Origin: Anodontia alba | Lineage: Eukaryota; Mollusca; Bivalvia; Lucinida; Lucinidae | Direction of reading: 5' to 3' | Length of the DNA: 64,000 nt | Assembly (NCBI GenBank): GCA_964016985.1 | Contig: OZ024828.1 | Span: forward strand, 13,415,742-13,479,741 | In this document: positions 44,654 to 57,757 of the stretch, in pieces | Numbering within the stretch: the first letter of the stretch is position 1 | Layout: each line of letters starts with the position of its first letter | Program-made: the position numbers and the translations under genes | Notes under the pieces: model-generated | The model's database searches: none | What the model was told of the DNA's origin: nothing | What the model saw: the letters and a program-made list of their open reading frames with translations, nothing else

Positions 44654-47600
44654 CTGAAAAATAAAGATGTTTGTATGTATATATAAGCATCAGTTAATAG
44701 TATCCACTGTCTCCCGCCCCTCCACCCATGGGGAATAGCACTGCTAAGACAACTAGATAATAAGAGCTCAGCTCTTTTCCCCCACCCCACGCGGACAATG
44801 AAAACGTAAGAATTGGATAAATATAAAATCGCTATTTTGGCACAAACTCATAACCCCAGTACTCTCCTGGCACTGCGGGGGTAGTCGAAAGGACATAGCC
44901 CCGCATATTATCCCCTACCCTTTCCCATGGGTAATGGGGCCAGTAGATTAAATAACTGGTGCATGAGTAAATGTTGACTATTTAAGATGGTAGATGTTAA
45001 TTGCTGAATACATCAAAACGTTTGCTTTCTTATTTTACACTAAGTAGGGTGCGACAATTATCAAAATAAAATCGTCCGCTGTGTTCACTACAAGTATTCG
45101 GACAGGCAAGCTGATCGCAAGTCTTCTCTGGACGCACATGCAATTCTGTAGGATTTTTTATTGAGTTGAGGTTTTACGGCCCAGTCAAGCAATTGTAGTT
45201 ATGTCGAGCATGGTCAGTTTTGCAAACCATACTTTTCCTGGGCAGGCTTCGTCCTCTAAGAGGTCAACCAGTTATTGTGCATATTCGTTCGCAAGAAACT
45301 GACAACTGCCCTTCTTGAATCAGCGGTAGAGAATGACTGCAAAAAATATTTCATGATCGGTCTCCACGAAAGAATGTTGTTCTTGTAGGAAATGCTGTGA
45401 CTCGGTCAATCTGTTACTGTCTTACCGCATTAATTATTGCAGACCAACACGATACTTTTACGAACAATGTAGATCCAGATGAGACGTCTCGTAACACGCC
45501 GTCTCACCAGGATCTATACTGTGCATTTTATTGATATTTGACTAACCCCCTATTTGCAATAATGTGTGTGTCCAAATTCAGAGGTGGATGAGCCCATTTT
45601 AGAAACTCAGGGGTGAAATGTTAAAACACCTGCTATTACTTCGTACAAAATTTATGTCAGTCATTTCGAAGAGGCAGAAGCTCATTACATGATATGTGAC
45701 CTACCATTTCGTTTCTTGGTTTGAAACATTTAGTCAACAGCAACAAATATAAACTGTAGAACTTTTATAAAAAAATATCTAATTTTTTTTAAAGAAGATC
45801 AATGGTATCCCGTATCTAAAAACACTGTCTTACATTTTCATGTTTTAAAATTTTTCTAATTGTTTTCAGTGTCTTAATCGGCCATCCCCTTTCGTCTATC
45901 CAGTCTCTGTCCCCGAGTCCTATATTGTAAAACCATATCTTCTCTGAGACACGACCAGTATTTCTCTTCATACTAGAAAAAGCAAAGATAAAAGCATTGA
46001 TACGGATTGTAAGATACCCGCCACTGCTCTTGCAAAATGATGACGGGCCTTAACTTTGTCGAAATGTTGTAAAATTGGTCCATTTTCAACCCCAACCTAG
46101 ATCTAGTCAATATTACTGTGTATATATAGAATTTGATAAAAAAAAAAACAAAAAAAAAAACGGAGTGTCTGCTTCCAGACGTCTGGCACTAGCACAAAGT
46201 CGGGAAATGTGCTGCTGCCTAAACCCCTTATCTTCCGAGAAAAGCATGTAGTGAAAATTCGTAAATTTCAAAAAATCAATTTCCAGTTGACGTCTATGAT
46301 GACGTCGCCGTAAGCATGACGAAAAAGTCAGATTTTTATAACACATATTTATTTTTCAGTTTTTGTAATTTTTATTGAAATTGGCTCAGGCAAAGAGTAC
46401 CTGTTATTCAGCCAGGCTTAATATAACTGGTCTATTTATTTGAGTAAATGACAAGTTTTATAGTTTAAATAGAAGCAGTAGGTTGACCGACTGGGGTTTT
46501 CACCGTCCTTTTCTGTCACTTTTCAGCGCTAAGGTGATTCTGTCAACAATTCTACCCCGCGACAGGAATCTCAGACCGACTGGCCGATATTACACAGAGG
46601 AAGAACTTCTAGATCTAAATTGCACAATAGCAGTTATCAACGAAGAACTTCAGAAGATATCATCTAGAACTCCAGGACTGTATGTTGTTGACCATCCACA
46701 GTTTCTGCTCGACGATGATATCATCAACGAGGAACTCCTTGCTGCTGACGGCCTGCACCTGAGTTTTCAGGGTACACGGATTGTGGTTTCCAATATAGAG
46801 TGCCATTCTGGAAGTGCGACGCGAACTACTGAAAGAAGTAACTGACCGTGTTAGCCATGTTCAACCGACAGAAGTCATCATCTCAACATCAGAAGAGAAG
46901 CTTGCCTATTCTGACGTTGTTAGATTTGGGGAACAAAGAATACAGCCAGTGACGGAGTCCAGAATAATCCAGAGAACAAGCCAGTCGACTGAGTCTGTGC
47001 GAGTACCAAATATGCGTCAGAGGCCATACCAAGTGACAAGACAGCAAATAAACAGACCTAGTCGTGAAAATGCGAAGAAAGAACCTGAGAGGCAAACGAC
47101 GACAAAAAAGCAGAGAAAGCAGAGAAAACCAAAGCGGAAAATGAGGCGTTTGAACAACATATTCAGTTACCTAGACGTGGAAGAATGTGTTAGCGACGAT
47201 GATGAGGAAGAAGTCACCCCTTCTCTCCCCGAAGGAATGATAGGCGGTTGGAGTGTTGACAACACCGAGAAGCAGACTGAAAGACGTATTAGCTTGGATA
47301 ACTCTGCTGATAACAGTACAAAATCAAATAGGAGGCACCGACTGTGGGCTATTTGCAATTTCTTTTGCAGTCGCAATATGTTTTGGAAACAACCCTTCAA
47401 AACTTAATTTCATTCAGGAAAAATGCGCTGCCATCTAATTGAATGTCTCGAAATTCAAAAATTTTGCAATTTCCCTTTTCAATATCAATACAAATTGGAA
47501 AAAGAAAAAAATAATTAAAACCAAGAAAAACATATACTGCAGATGTCGCCGTCCCTATGACAGTGAAATGATACAATGCGTGACATGCGATGCATGGCTT

Positions 47601-49325
47601 CCCCACCGTTGCATCGACAAAAGCACGGTAAAACAGATAAAAGAGAAAAGTGACTTCGTCTTCAAATGCTGTTAGTAATATAATGTTTGAACAAAGTATA
47701 CATTATGACCTGCATGTTTCTGTCTTTTCACTTTGAGATATAAAGCTGTATTTTATGTAAAGATGATCATTACTTTATGTTTGTACATGTTCTGATTCTA
47801 GACTGAATTTCACGTAAAATAATGAGCTATGTGACTTATTAATCGTTCCAATTGTATTAAAGTGGTATTCACGTGTGCATGCTCAGTCATCTAGCGGTTC
47901 TGGATGTCTACTTGGTCTGAATCTCTGACTGGTTCTGTTCTATACGTATACAGTCCAAATCAGCGATAATCCAAGTTTGCATGTTTAAAGCAGGTGCTTG
48001 CTAAATACAGGTGAATTTCAACCCATTTACATTCTAAGTGAATTTTACTGCTGCTTGCTTGCTCAATACAGGTGGCTTCTGTTTTTAGTACTACAAGTGA
48101 TGATCAAAAATATGTAGTCTTTCTTAATAACTTTGTATCGGTTTATATTACGGATATGAAACTTCATAACTATGTGGTGTAATGGAAAAAGTCTATTTTT
48201 TGTGCGTCCCTCGTAAAAGGCTGCAAAGAATGATGACTTCGGCGATTTTGTTGTGATGCCTGCAGTCTCGTAAAAATACCACTGTTACATGTATTAGATT
48301 GTACCATGTCGTGGAGGGAATATAGGAGCCTGGATCCCACCAATGAAGTTTGGAATCTTATATTTTGTGAACACTGTGTTAACATATTCCAATGTTTCCG
48401 AGTTGTTTTGTTTGCTTTAATGCTATGTAAATAAAACGAGTAAATCTGCATCGATCTTATGTTGACTGGTATGCCTTTTTACAAACACACACTGGCCCCG
48501 CCCATAGGGGCTTAGAGAAAAAGCCAGCAGATTGCTTTCTGGCAGAGCTGAAACCGACCGAAAATTTGATACTTGTAAAACTGATTAGAAGGTCTAAGGC
48601 AGCCCAGCTAAAGTTGTGAAAGTCGGGCCGTCCAACAACAAAAAATACTTTTGTTTCAGTGGACGGTAGGGCTTGGAATGTCATTTTCATCTCATATTCG
48701 GGTAAAAGTCCCACAAAAGAGAGAAGCAACGTCTCCAAAGTGACCTGAAATGTGTTGACGGGGACGTAAAACTTCCATCAAAGCAAAACAAAAACACACA
48801 CTCACGCCGGTTGTAATCACATGCAGCGAAGACAAATCAGTCAGCGCATCCGTGCAGTCTGACCAGGTTTCCCTGATTGAAAAATAAAGCAGTTGAACTT
48901 TTGCGATCAAACGCCCAGCGAAAACTTTGAACGGAAAGTGCCGATGCGCAGGCTGATTTGAGTCTTGGCTGGCTCCGTACAATGACAAACAGAAACCTAT
49001 GGGTTAGTTAAACACTTTAAACACAGGAAATATTACCCACTTTTCGAAATTCGACTAAGAAAACTCGACAATAACCAACGGCATTTGATTATTCTGTGGC
49101 CTTATTCGCATATTTCAGCACAGATCCCCTATGCGTCTGGCAGCAGCAAAATCACCGCGTTTTTGCTATTGCCAAACGTCTGGCAGCAGCATATTTCCCG
49201 AGTTTGTGCTAGTTCCAGACGTCTGGCAGCAGCACATTTTCCGAGTTTGTGCTCGTGCCAGACGTCTGGCAGCAGCACATTTCCGGACTTTGTGCTAGTG
49301 CCAGACGTCTGCCATTAGACTCTTC

Positions 49326-49359
<34 letters not shown>

Positions 49360-50606
49360 TTTGTTCTTAAAATATTAAGAAAACTAAGAATTTAGAAGAA
49401 AATCAAAGGCTATAACTGCGTAGAGAAGTTACGATATTGGCCCATTTTCTGTCTCAACCCACTTCTAATTAATGTCAATGTGTATATAAACTTTGATTAA
49501 AATCCATCAATTCGTTCTCAAGATATTAAGCAAAAAATAACGAGTTTGACGTCAGTCAATTTTAAAGGTCGTAACGCTGTTGAAAAATAACATTTCTTGG
49601 ATTATAAAATGTCTATTTTTGAGGAATTTGGAACCCTTAACTCTTTCGCTGCCAAATTTCAGACGACAGTTGTCGTCTGCTTTTGTTTTAAACAAACTAT
49701 CGAATGGAAAGAAGTTTATATGTACAGTTGAAAAACTGAATGTCAAACAGCGTAGATCCAGATGAGATGGCTCATCTGGATCTATGCTGTTTGTAAAAGC
49801 CTATTATTATTGCTTGTGGCAGTGAAAGAGATAAGGTTTTATAATAACTCAAACACGGCTGTTTCGGACTCATTTTTGAAATCCCTGGGAAGTTCTTCCG
49901 AAAGCTCACACAAACAAATATTAACCCTTGCCTTGCTGAATAAATTAAGATGCCATGCCCTCTTCTAATTTCCAGCGAATAAGATTACTTGATCCGGGTT
50001 TCTGATAGAAATTCACATATTTAATGACAAACAGTGCAGATCCAGATCTGAAGCCAACTGATCTAGATCTACACTGCTTGCTAAGACAGGGCATGTCGTG
50101 TTCAGCAAGAGAAGGGTTAAGAGATTTGATAGAGTAATTTTATTATTTTATCAGTCATGAAAATGTATGTTGCGTGTACCCAATAGAATATACCCTTGAG
50201 GCAATTCTAATGAGTATACTCAACTTACTATTTTATAACCAGAGGCCGAAGGGCAGGGATGCTCATCTGAATGAACTGCTGTAAAAGCTAATATTTTAAC
50301 TAATCCGCAAAGTTTCAGCTTTACCCTCATATTTTATCACAATTTTGGTTGTCATGGCAACCAGTCAAACTGAACCGCTTAGACAGAATTAATATGTTCG
50401 GTAGAAGACTACTTAAAGAACATTTAGTAAAACTTTTGTCAAAATAAAATGGCCTACTTTGACGCTTCCCATTAAATGTCTATGGAAACTTTAAGTTTCG
50501 TACCATAGCGAGGAAAGCACATTTAGCAATGGCAATGCAAACACGCTTTTTGTAGAGGTAAATATTATGAACAGTTGTGTAAAGTAGCTTCATCGTCTTC
50601 GAAGGA

Positions 50607-50658
<52 letters not shown>

Positions 50659-52049
50659 CCAATTCAGCAGCTTGATAGACTACTCAAGGATTATTTCTTT
50701 TTTTTGTTGGTTTTTTAATCCAATTCAGCAGCTTGATAGACTACTCAAGGATTATTTCTGATTTTTTTTTTTTTTTTTTTTTTTTTTGGTCAAAATATCT
50801 GCAATGAGTTAGTAAAAATATCTACTTTCACTTTTCCCATTATAAGTTGTAAGTCAGAGATACAAGAAAAAATCATGTCATTTTTTTATCCATTTCAGGA
50901 ACGAAAGACTGACTGAAGATTTACAGGCCATTTTATGATTGTATTAATTCCATATATCAATTTATTAAACCTTTCTTGGATAAAAAAAAAATGTGAATAT
51001 AATCTGTTCGAAATGAAAGGATATTTACGGTATATTGATAATTATACAAGTATTATTTTCAGTAACATGTGCTCCTTCTGCTGGTAATCATGTGAATCGC
51101 AACGTCACGTCAGAAAACGTACCTTTGGACACGTGCGCCCAGCGAAGATTCAGATCAGTCCGCGCATGCGCACAGTCTGATCAGAATCTTTACTGATCGC
51201 TGCATGGATATCCAATGAATAGCTTCTTCATGTTAACAGTAAAGATTGATCAGCGAAGGCTGATTTGAGTATTCGCTGGCCGCACAGGTCATTTTGCCCG
51301 GCTCATCAACATCAATGAATCAACATTGAAATAAATCTTCGGGGGACATATGTTGCCACCGAACGGTAATTCTGTCTCAACCTCTTGACAAGATGTTACT
51401 CATGACGTTTAAATCAATACTTAGCTTATTCGGAAAGAAAACAAAACCTATGAGTTCAGGTAGCTGTCTCAGAAAATAAACATTGGCAAACAGTGTAGAC
51501 CAAGATTAGATGCCACAGACATCGTCGTATGATCAGGGTTTGCATTTAGAACAGGAAAAACTATAAAACATGGTTACAATAAAAAAAAAACTAACCAGAC
51601 ACTCCTTATATTAGAAATGAACCGGTCCAAATAGTTAATGTAGTAGAGTTCGGCGTAAATGGGTTAAACCACTGAGTCTTAGTAATTTAGTTGGGCTTGG
51701 ATTGATTAATTATGAATATTACATAGCTAAAGCTATAATAGTGATTTCTGCGGGAGATATAATTTATAATTCCTTGAAGCAAAGAACAAATTCCTTTAGA
51801 ACGCTATCACGCCGCGCGACGTGTGCAAAACTTGTTGGCGTATTTTGAAGCGTCAAACGAGTATAAAACAAAATTTGAAGATGATATGTAATATAAAGTT
51901 AATACATCTTGAGTTTAAAAGAAAGGAAATATTTCCCTCGAAAATTGCAAATCTTAACAAACCCATGCTAATGCACTCGTTTGTTTATCGGATTTGCAAA
52001 TTTTTCGGGAAATATTTCCTTCTTTTTATACTCAGGATGCATTAACCTC

Positions 52050-52080
<31 letters not shown>

Positions 52081-55000
52081 CCCAGCTAGCACTCTAGCCT
52101 ACATCAATTTATATCGGTCCGTTATCTGCCCTACAGTAGATTTAACAAGAATGACAGCTGGGATTATTATTTGAGATTTACGGCCACTTCAATGTTGTTT
52201 AACTCATTTCGAGCTGATCTAATCTGTAAGATGGAGTAATACTGGAGTAGTTCGATACTGCCCGGCTAGCAGTCTACATAAATCTATAGCGGGCCGTTAT
52301 CGGCCCGTCATTTACCCTGATGGACCGATAACGGCCCGCTATAGATTTATGCAAAGTGCTTACTGGGTGGTGCTCCGAGCGAGGCTCGAACAACCGCGAT
52401 GAAAGGTAGATTAAGAGTCTGCACTCTTATTCAAGGGGCCATGAAAACCCTCGTCCCACCCCAGCACAGTGCGCGAACTATTTGGATTGCATAACATTCC
52501 TGAGTTTCTACACCGGCGGTACTTTCTTTCCTGACAAACTCGTCCACGCTTTATTGTTTGACTCATAATTCCAGCAGTTCAATAGAAACAACGACCCCAA
52601 ATTTTCATATCAAACAAGCATTTTCACTGGTAACCTCGGATACGTGATGAGGCCTTCATGCCTTACGGCACTGACCAAAGACGTAAGATGAAAAAAAGGA
52701 AGCTACCCTAAGGATGGAAGGCCGGCCTATTTCACTTGTTGTTAGCTCCGCATAAGGTTGGATTTTTTTAGAATATATTCATACCAAATGAAATTTGTTC
52801 AAATAAAGCGCAGAGTACGCGGGAAATAAAGCTCTTTCTGGTGGTGTCTGCGCTATTCTGCGATCTGGTCTTGTTCTCGAGAACATTCGAAGAATGTTTT
52901 TGCTGTAAATCTGGGCTACCGGGACAATGTACATGAATTTTGACCAATAACATTCTTCGAATGTTCTCGAGAATCAGACCAGATTGCAGAATAGCGCTTA
53001 TACCACAAGAAAGAGTTTGATTTGTCGCGTACTCTGCGCTTTATTTGAACAAATTCTATCAGGTATTAATCGAGATATGTTAAAAAAAATCCAACCTCAT
53101 AGTTACAAATTCCGTGCGCTTAGTCATTTGGTCATGTGTATTCCCCACATTATGTCTGGGTTGTGGGTTAAAATGATCATAATGAATTAGCCACATACGT
53201 ATCAACGAGCAAATACTTCCATCTATATGCATGAGATACCTTTTTTTATTGCATACCCGACAAGGTTTTTCACGGTCTAATACTCTGCCCTCATCATTAT
53301 GTGATACGTACATGCTTGAATGAAATGTTTGCACGTGGCATTTATTTAGGCTACTATAATAGGAGTCGCCGTCAAATGACGCCACAGCATCGTCACTTCA
53401 TGTATATCCGAAGATGATAATGTTGTGGACCAAGAGTATGCGAGAAAAAAAGTATCTCTCATGAGAGTTTTTTTCGGTGCGCACAGAAAATCCCTTTCCT
53501 GGGATCACAGTACGGCAGCGGGTCCTCGTGACGTCGATAGTGATCTTCACAATTCTACATTTATGGGGTTTTTTTTTTTTAATATAACCACACAAATGTT
53601 GGGTATGACAATATCTCCAGCGAGTTTGACTTTCAGGGTTCTGGACTTAAGGTCAAGATCACTGTCGCTATTTTTGTCATCGCTCTAGCGCCTACATTTA
53701 TTGATGGATTTTAATGTAACCTCACACAAATGTTGGGTATGATAATATCTCGAGCAACTTCGACATTCAGGGTCCTGGGCTCAAGGTCAAGGTCACTGTG
53801 ATTATTCTTAGAAAAACTTTGTCATTGCTCTAGCGCCTACATTTATCTATGGATTTTAATATAACTTGACACCAATGTTGGGTATGACAATATCTCGAGC
53901 AAGCTCAACATTCAGGCTCCCGGGCTCGAGGTCAAGGTCAATGTGGCTATTTCTAGAAAAACTTTGTCATCGCTCTACTGCCTACATTTATTGGTGGATT
54001 TCAACATAACTTCACATAAATGTTGAGTATGACAATATCTCGAGCAAATTCAACTTTCAGGGCCTAAGGTCAAGGTCACTGTGGTTATTTTTAGAAAAAA
54101 ATGTCATCGCTGTAGCGCCTACATTTATCGATGGATTTTAATGTAACTTCACATGAATGTTGTATATGATAATATCTTAAGCAAGTTCGACTTTCAGGAT
54201 CTTGGGCTGAAAGTCAAGGTAACTGTGACTATTTTTTTAGAAAAAACCTTTGTCACGCTCTAGTACCTACATTTATCGATGGCGTTTAATATAACTTCAT
54301 ACAAATGTTGGGTTTGACAATATCTCGAGCGAGTTTGACTTTCGGGGTCCTGGGCTTAAGGTCAAGGTTACGTTGGCTATTTATTTTTAAAAAAAAAAAC
54401 TTTGTCATCGCTCTAGTGCCTACATTATCAGTGGATTTTAATATAACTTCATACAAATGTTGAGTATGACAATATCGCCAGCAAATTCGACTTTCAGGGT
54501 CCTGGGCTTAAGGTCAAGGTCACTGTGGCTATTTTTAGAAAAAATATCATCGTTTTAGGGCCAACATTTATTGATGGATTTTAATATAACTTCATATAAA
54601 TATTGGGTATGGCAATATCTCGAGCAAGTTCAACTTTTAGAGTCATGTGCAACCAGGTCAAGGTCACTGTGGCTATTTTTTGAAAAAAAACAACAACTTT
54701 GTCACACTCTAGCGCCTACATTTTTTGATGGATTTTAATGCAACCACACAAATGTTGGGCATGGTAATATCTAGATTAAGTTTGACTTTCAGAGTTTTAG
54801 GTTCAAGGTCAAGATCGTTGTGGCTTGTTTTAGCAAAAACTTTTTCATTGCTCTAGCGTTTACATTTATCAATGGATTTTAATTTAATTTCACATAAATG
54901 TTAGTTATGATAATATTTCGAGTAAGTTAAACTTTCAGGTTGCTGGGCTCAAAGTGAGATCTCATATGAGATCTAATCTCTCCCAACCTAAAAATCTGAA

Positions 55001-55177
55001 TGTTTACAATACTTTAGATTATGTATCCATGTATGACCTTAACATTAAGGTCACAGGTTTTTTTGTTTCTTCATTCATATAATTATTATGTCATGAAATT
55101 TCCCAGTTCAGTGTTTGCCCACACCAAGTAGTCTTGTGCGAGGGGATTTGTATCGCCTGCGGTGCTTTTTTTTTTTT

Positions 55178-55210
<33 letters not shown>

Positions 55211-57715
55211 TTTCAATTGCAAAGATCCTACTCAAACTGTCCGCATACACATGCACATGCTGATCTAGAACTTTGGTGGTCATATGTTTACTTGGATGCC
55301 GTCTTTTATCTCATGTAAGTGTTTTTCTACGTAAAAGTCCCAAAGACCTTGATCAGACTGCGCAGATGCACATGCATGTATATGCTGATGCAGAATCTTG
55401 CTTGTCAGATGTTTCTTAGGCATCACTTTATATCTTATTTAAGTTTTTTTTGCTTTTGCAAAAGTCCCGACGGGCCCATATTTCACTTTCGTTTATCTGC
55501 TGCAAAGACCCAGATCAAACTGTATGGATGCTCATTATACTATGCTATCAAACATCTTTGATACCACATTCCACTTGAGAAAATATGTAAACGAAGTAAT
55601 TTAGGATGAAAAATAGATTAAGTGGTTTAGTGTGAAATGTTAAGTTTTTGGGGGTATTTCGGGGTTGTTTGCGGCGGTTAGGTGTGTTTCAACGGACTAA
55701 TCTTTACGAAAGCACCTTCGCGCCATGTACATCATTAATTCTATCAAATTGTTATTCTAAATAGAGGGGGTTTTCTTTGTTTTTAAAAATTTGACTTTGG
55801 CTTGAACTTGACGATCATATTGTTAAGATGATTTAAAATGAATACAGTGAAAAATGAATCAAAGTATTTGACAAAAATAACCGTTTCGTGAGATTTATCA
55901 TCGCTTCAAGGCGCGTGCATTCTTACATACAGAGGTTGACAGACTTAGGTCATATATTTGATCTTATACGACTTCGTCTGAATACCTTCAGATATGTAAT
56001 ATACTAGTTTATTGTGCTTTTTTTTCACATACTTTTACCTTGGATCGAAACAATGTACTTCGCAGCCAAACACGTCCTCAACCATCTGGTCAAACTCCCA
56101 TTCATTGTTGATGCTAAAAATAAATGTGATATTTTTTGTACTTCTTTCGGATTTGAGTCATAGCACACAAAAATGTCATATCAGATATGCAATATGCACA
56201 GACAAAGAACAGCCTGTACATGCCACAAATCCATTCCGAAAACATGCCATTATTCAAAATATACTGAAAACTTTACCACCAAAGAAATGAAAATTTTCAG
56301 ATAAAAAATTCTGTTATTATTCATATTTCTACTCAAAAATATATTGTTGGTACTCGTTATAACCGCCTCGACGAGTCGGTTCTAACGAGTTCCCAGAACC
56401 ATTGTTTTTTAGCAGAAATAAGAAAAATAATGTATACCCCTGTAAACCTCAGTGTTACTACATAAAAGTGGGATTCAAGGAGTCAAAATTGTATAGGCAT
56501 GTTTTCTTGATGCTGATCTGTATCTGAGTAATACATACAGTACACAATCTCTGAATTTTGCAAACTCTGAATAACATGCGACGTTCACTTTGATTAGAAG
56601 GTCTGAGGATCTGGATCTGCACTCGTCGCACATTCAATAACATTCAATAACAATTAGCGTTTTGCTCGTTATTTTGTAGGCCTTTCTTCTGTTACACGGC
56701 TTATAATACGGTGGGCTTCATCATATTGCAGTGTTTTTTATCCCCGCGCTTTTCGAAGAAAAAGCGAGGATATTGTGATACACCTCCCCCCCCCCACCCC
56801 CACCACCGTCCGTACGTCTGTCTGTAAAGTCACACCATTGCTTCCGGTCTATTTAAGCTAGAATCTCGAACCTTTCTGAGGCGATAGCCCTATGGATGAG
56901 GACTTGAGGAACACATTCGGAATTTTGATCTAACTCCCTGGGGGCAGGGACTGGGATATGTGACCCCGAAGGGTCCAAAATCCTTTATGTAAAAGCATAG
57001 GTCATGTTGCATATCAAATCAAAAATAAGAGTAGAATACAGTGGTGCAAACATTTTGCACCAGGGGCATGTCTGGGGGTCATCAGAGGTCAAAAAGTAGG
57101 ATTTGGGTCTTTTGTTGTTGTTGTTTTTTTGTTTTTTTTTGTTTTTTTTTTTTTTTTTGTTGTTGTTTGTTTTTTTGTTGTTGTTTTTTATTTTATTTTG
57201 TTTGTGTTGAGGTTTTACGGCCCAGTCAACCCAATGGGGTCATGTCGAGCGCGGTCAGTTTAGCTAACCACACGTTTACTGGGTAGGCTTAGTCCTCTAA
57301 GCGGTTAACCAGTATTGTGCACATTCTTTCGCCAGAAACTGACAACTGCCTTTCTTGAATCAGCGAAAGGGAGAAAATGACCGCGGAAAATATTTCATGA
57401 TCAATCTCCACGAAAGAATGTTGCCGACCTCGGCGGGGGTTGAACCCGCGACCTCCTGGTCTCCAGTCGGACGGCGCATCCAACTGAGCCACCGAGGCCG
57501 GCTATAATTGTCATACAACTCCTCCTAGGCTTTTTGAGGTAGAACCTTGAAACTGTCATAAGTAATAGCCCTATGGATGAGGACTGGAGGAACGCATTTG
57601 GAATTTTGATGTGCACAGAGATCTGTGCGATGGCGATGACGCGGGGATATGCGATGTCGCGCCATCGACTTGCTCTATTGCTCTAGTTTTTTTTTGTTGT
57701 TGTTTTTTTTGTTTC

Positions 57716-57757
<42 letters not shown>

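Larger units (their letters stand above)
44654..45833 (-). other. Intron of the METTL24-like gene (last)
   Basis: 1,180 bp between the GTAAGA donor and the TTATTTTTCAG acceptor. It contains a SINE-1 fragment and a short foldback; no other coding signal. Confidence 0.8.
45973..56038 (-). other. Long intron of the METTL24-like gene
   Basis: About 10.1 kb from GTAAAAG to CTTTTTCTAG. It is filled by the SGNH/Ulp1/PHD pseudogene, SINE-like and foldback elements, microsatellites and a satellite-like array, listed separately. Segments 47676-48482, 53100-53560 and 55560-56030 show nothing recognisable. Confidence 0.8.
56739..57650 (+). mobile_element. Hairpin-ended element with GCGGGGATA end, split by a SINE
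   Basis: Left hairpin TCCCCGCGCTTTTCGAAGAA (to 56772), then CCGTCCGTACGTCTGTCTGT. Unit words GATAGCCCTATGGATGAGGA and TTGGAATTTTGAT recur at about 56884 and 57566, so two units are seen. The right end has GCGGGGATATGCGATGTCGC. The SINE at 57201 and T/G-rich DNA lie between. Confidence 0.6.

Noticed and set aside
56740..57650. A single uninterrupted satellite array.
   Set aside because: Only two unit copies are seen; most of the length is low-complexity DNA and an inserted SINE-1.
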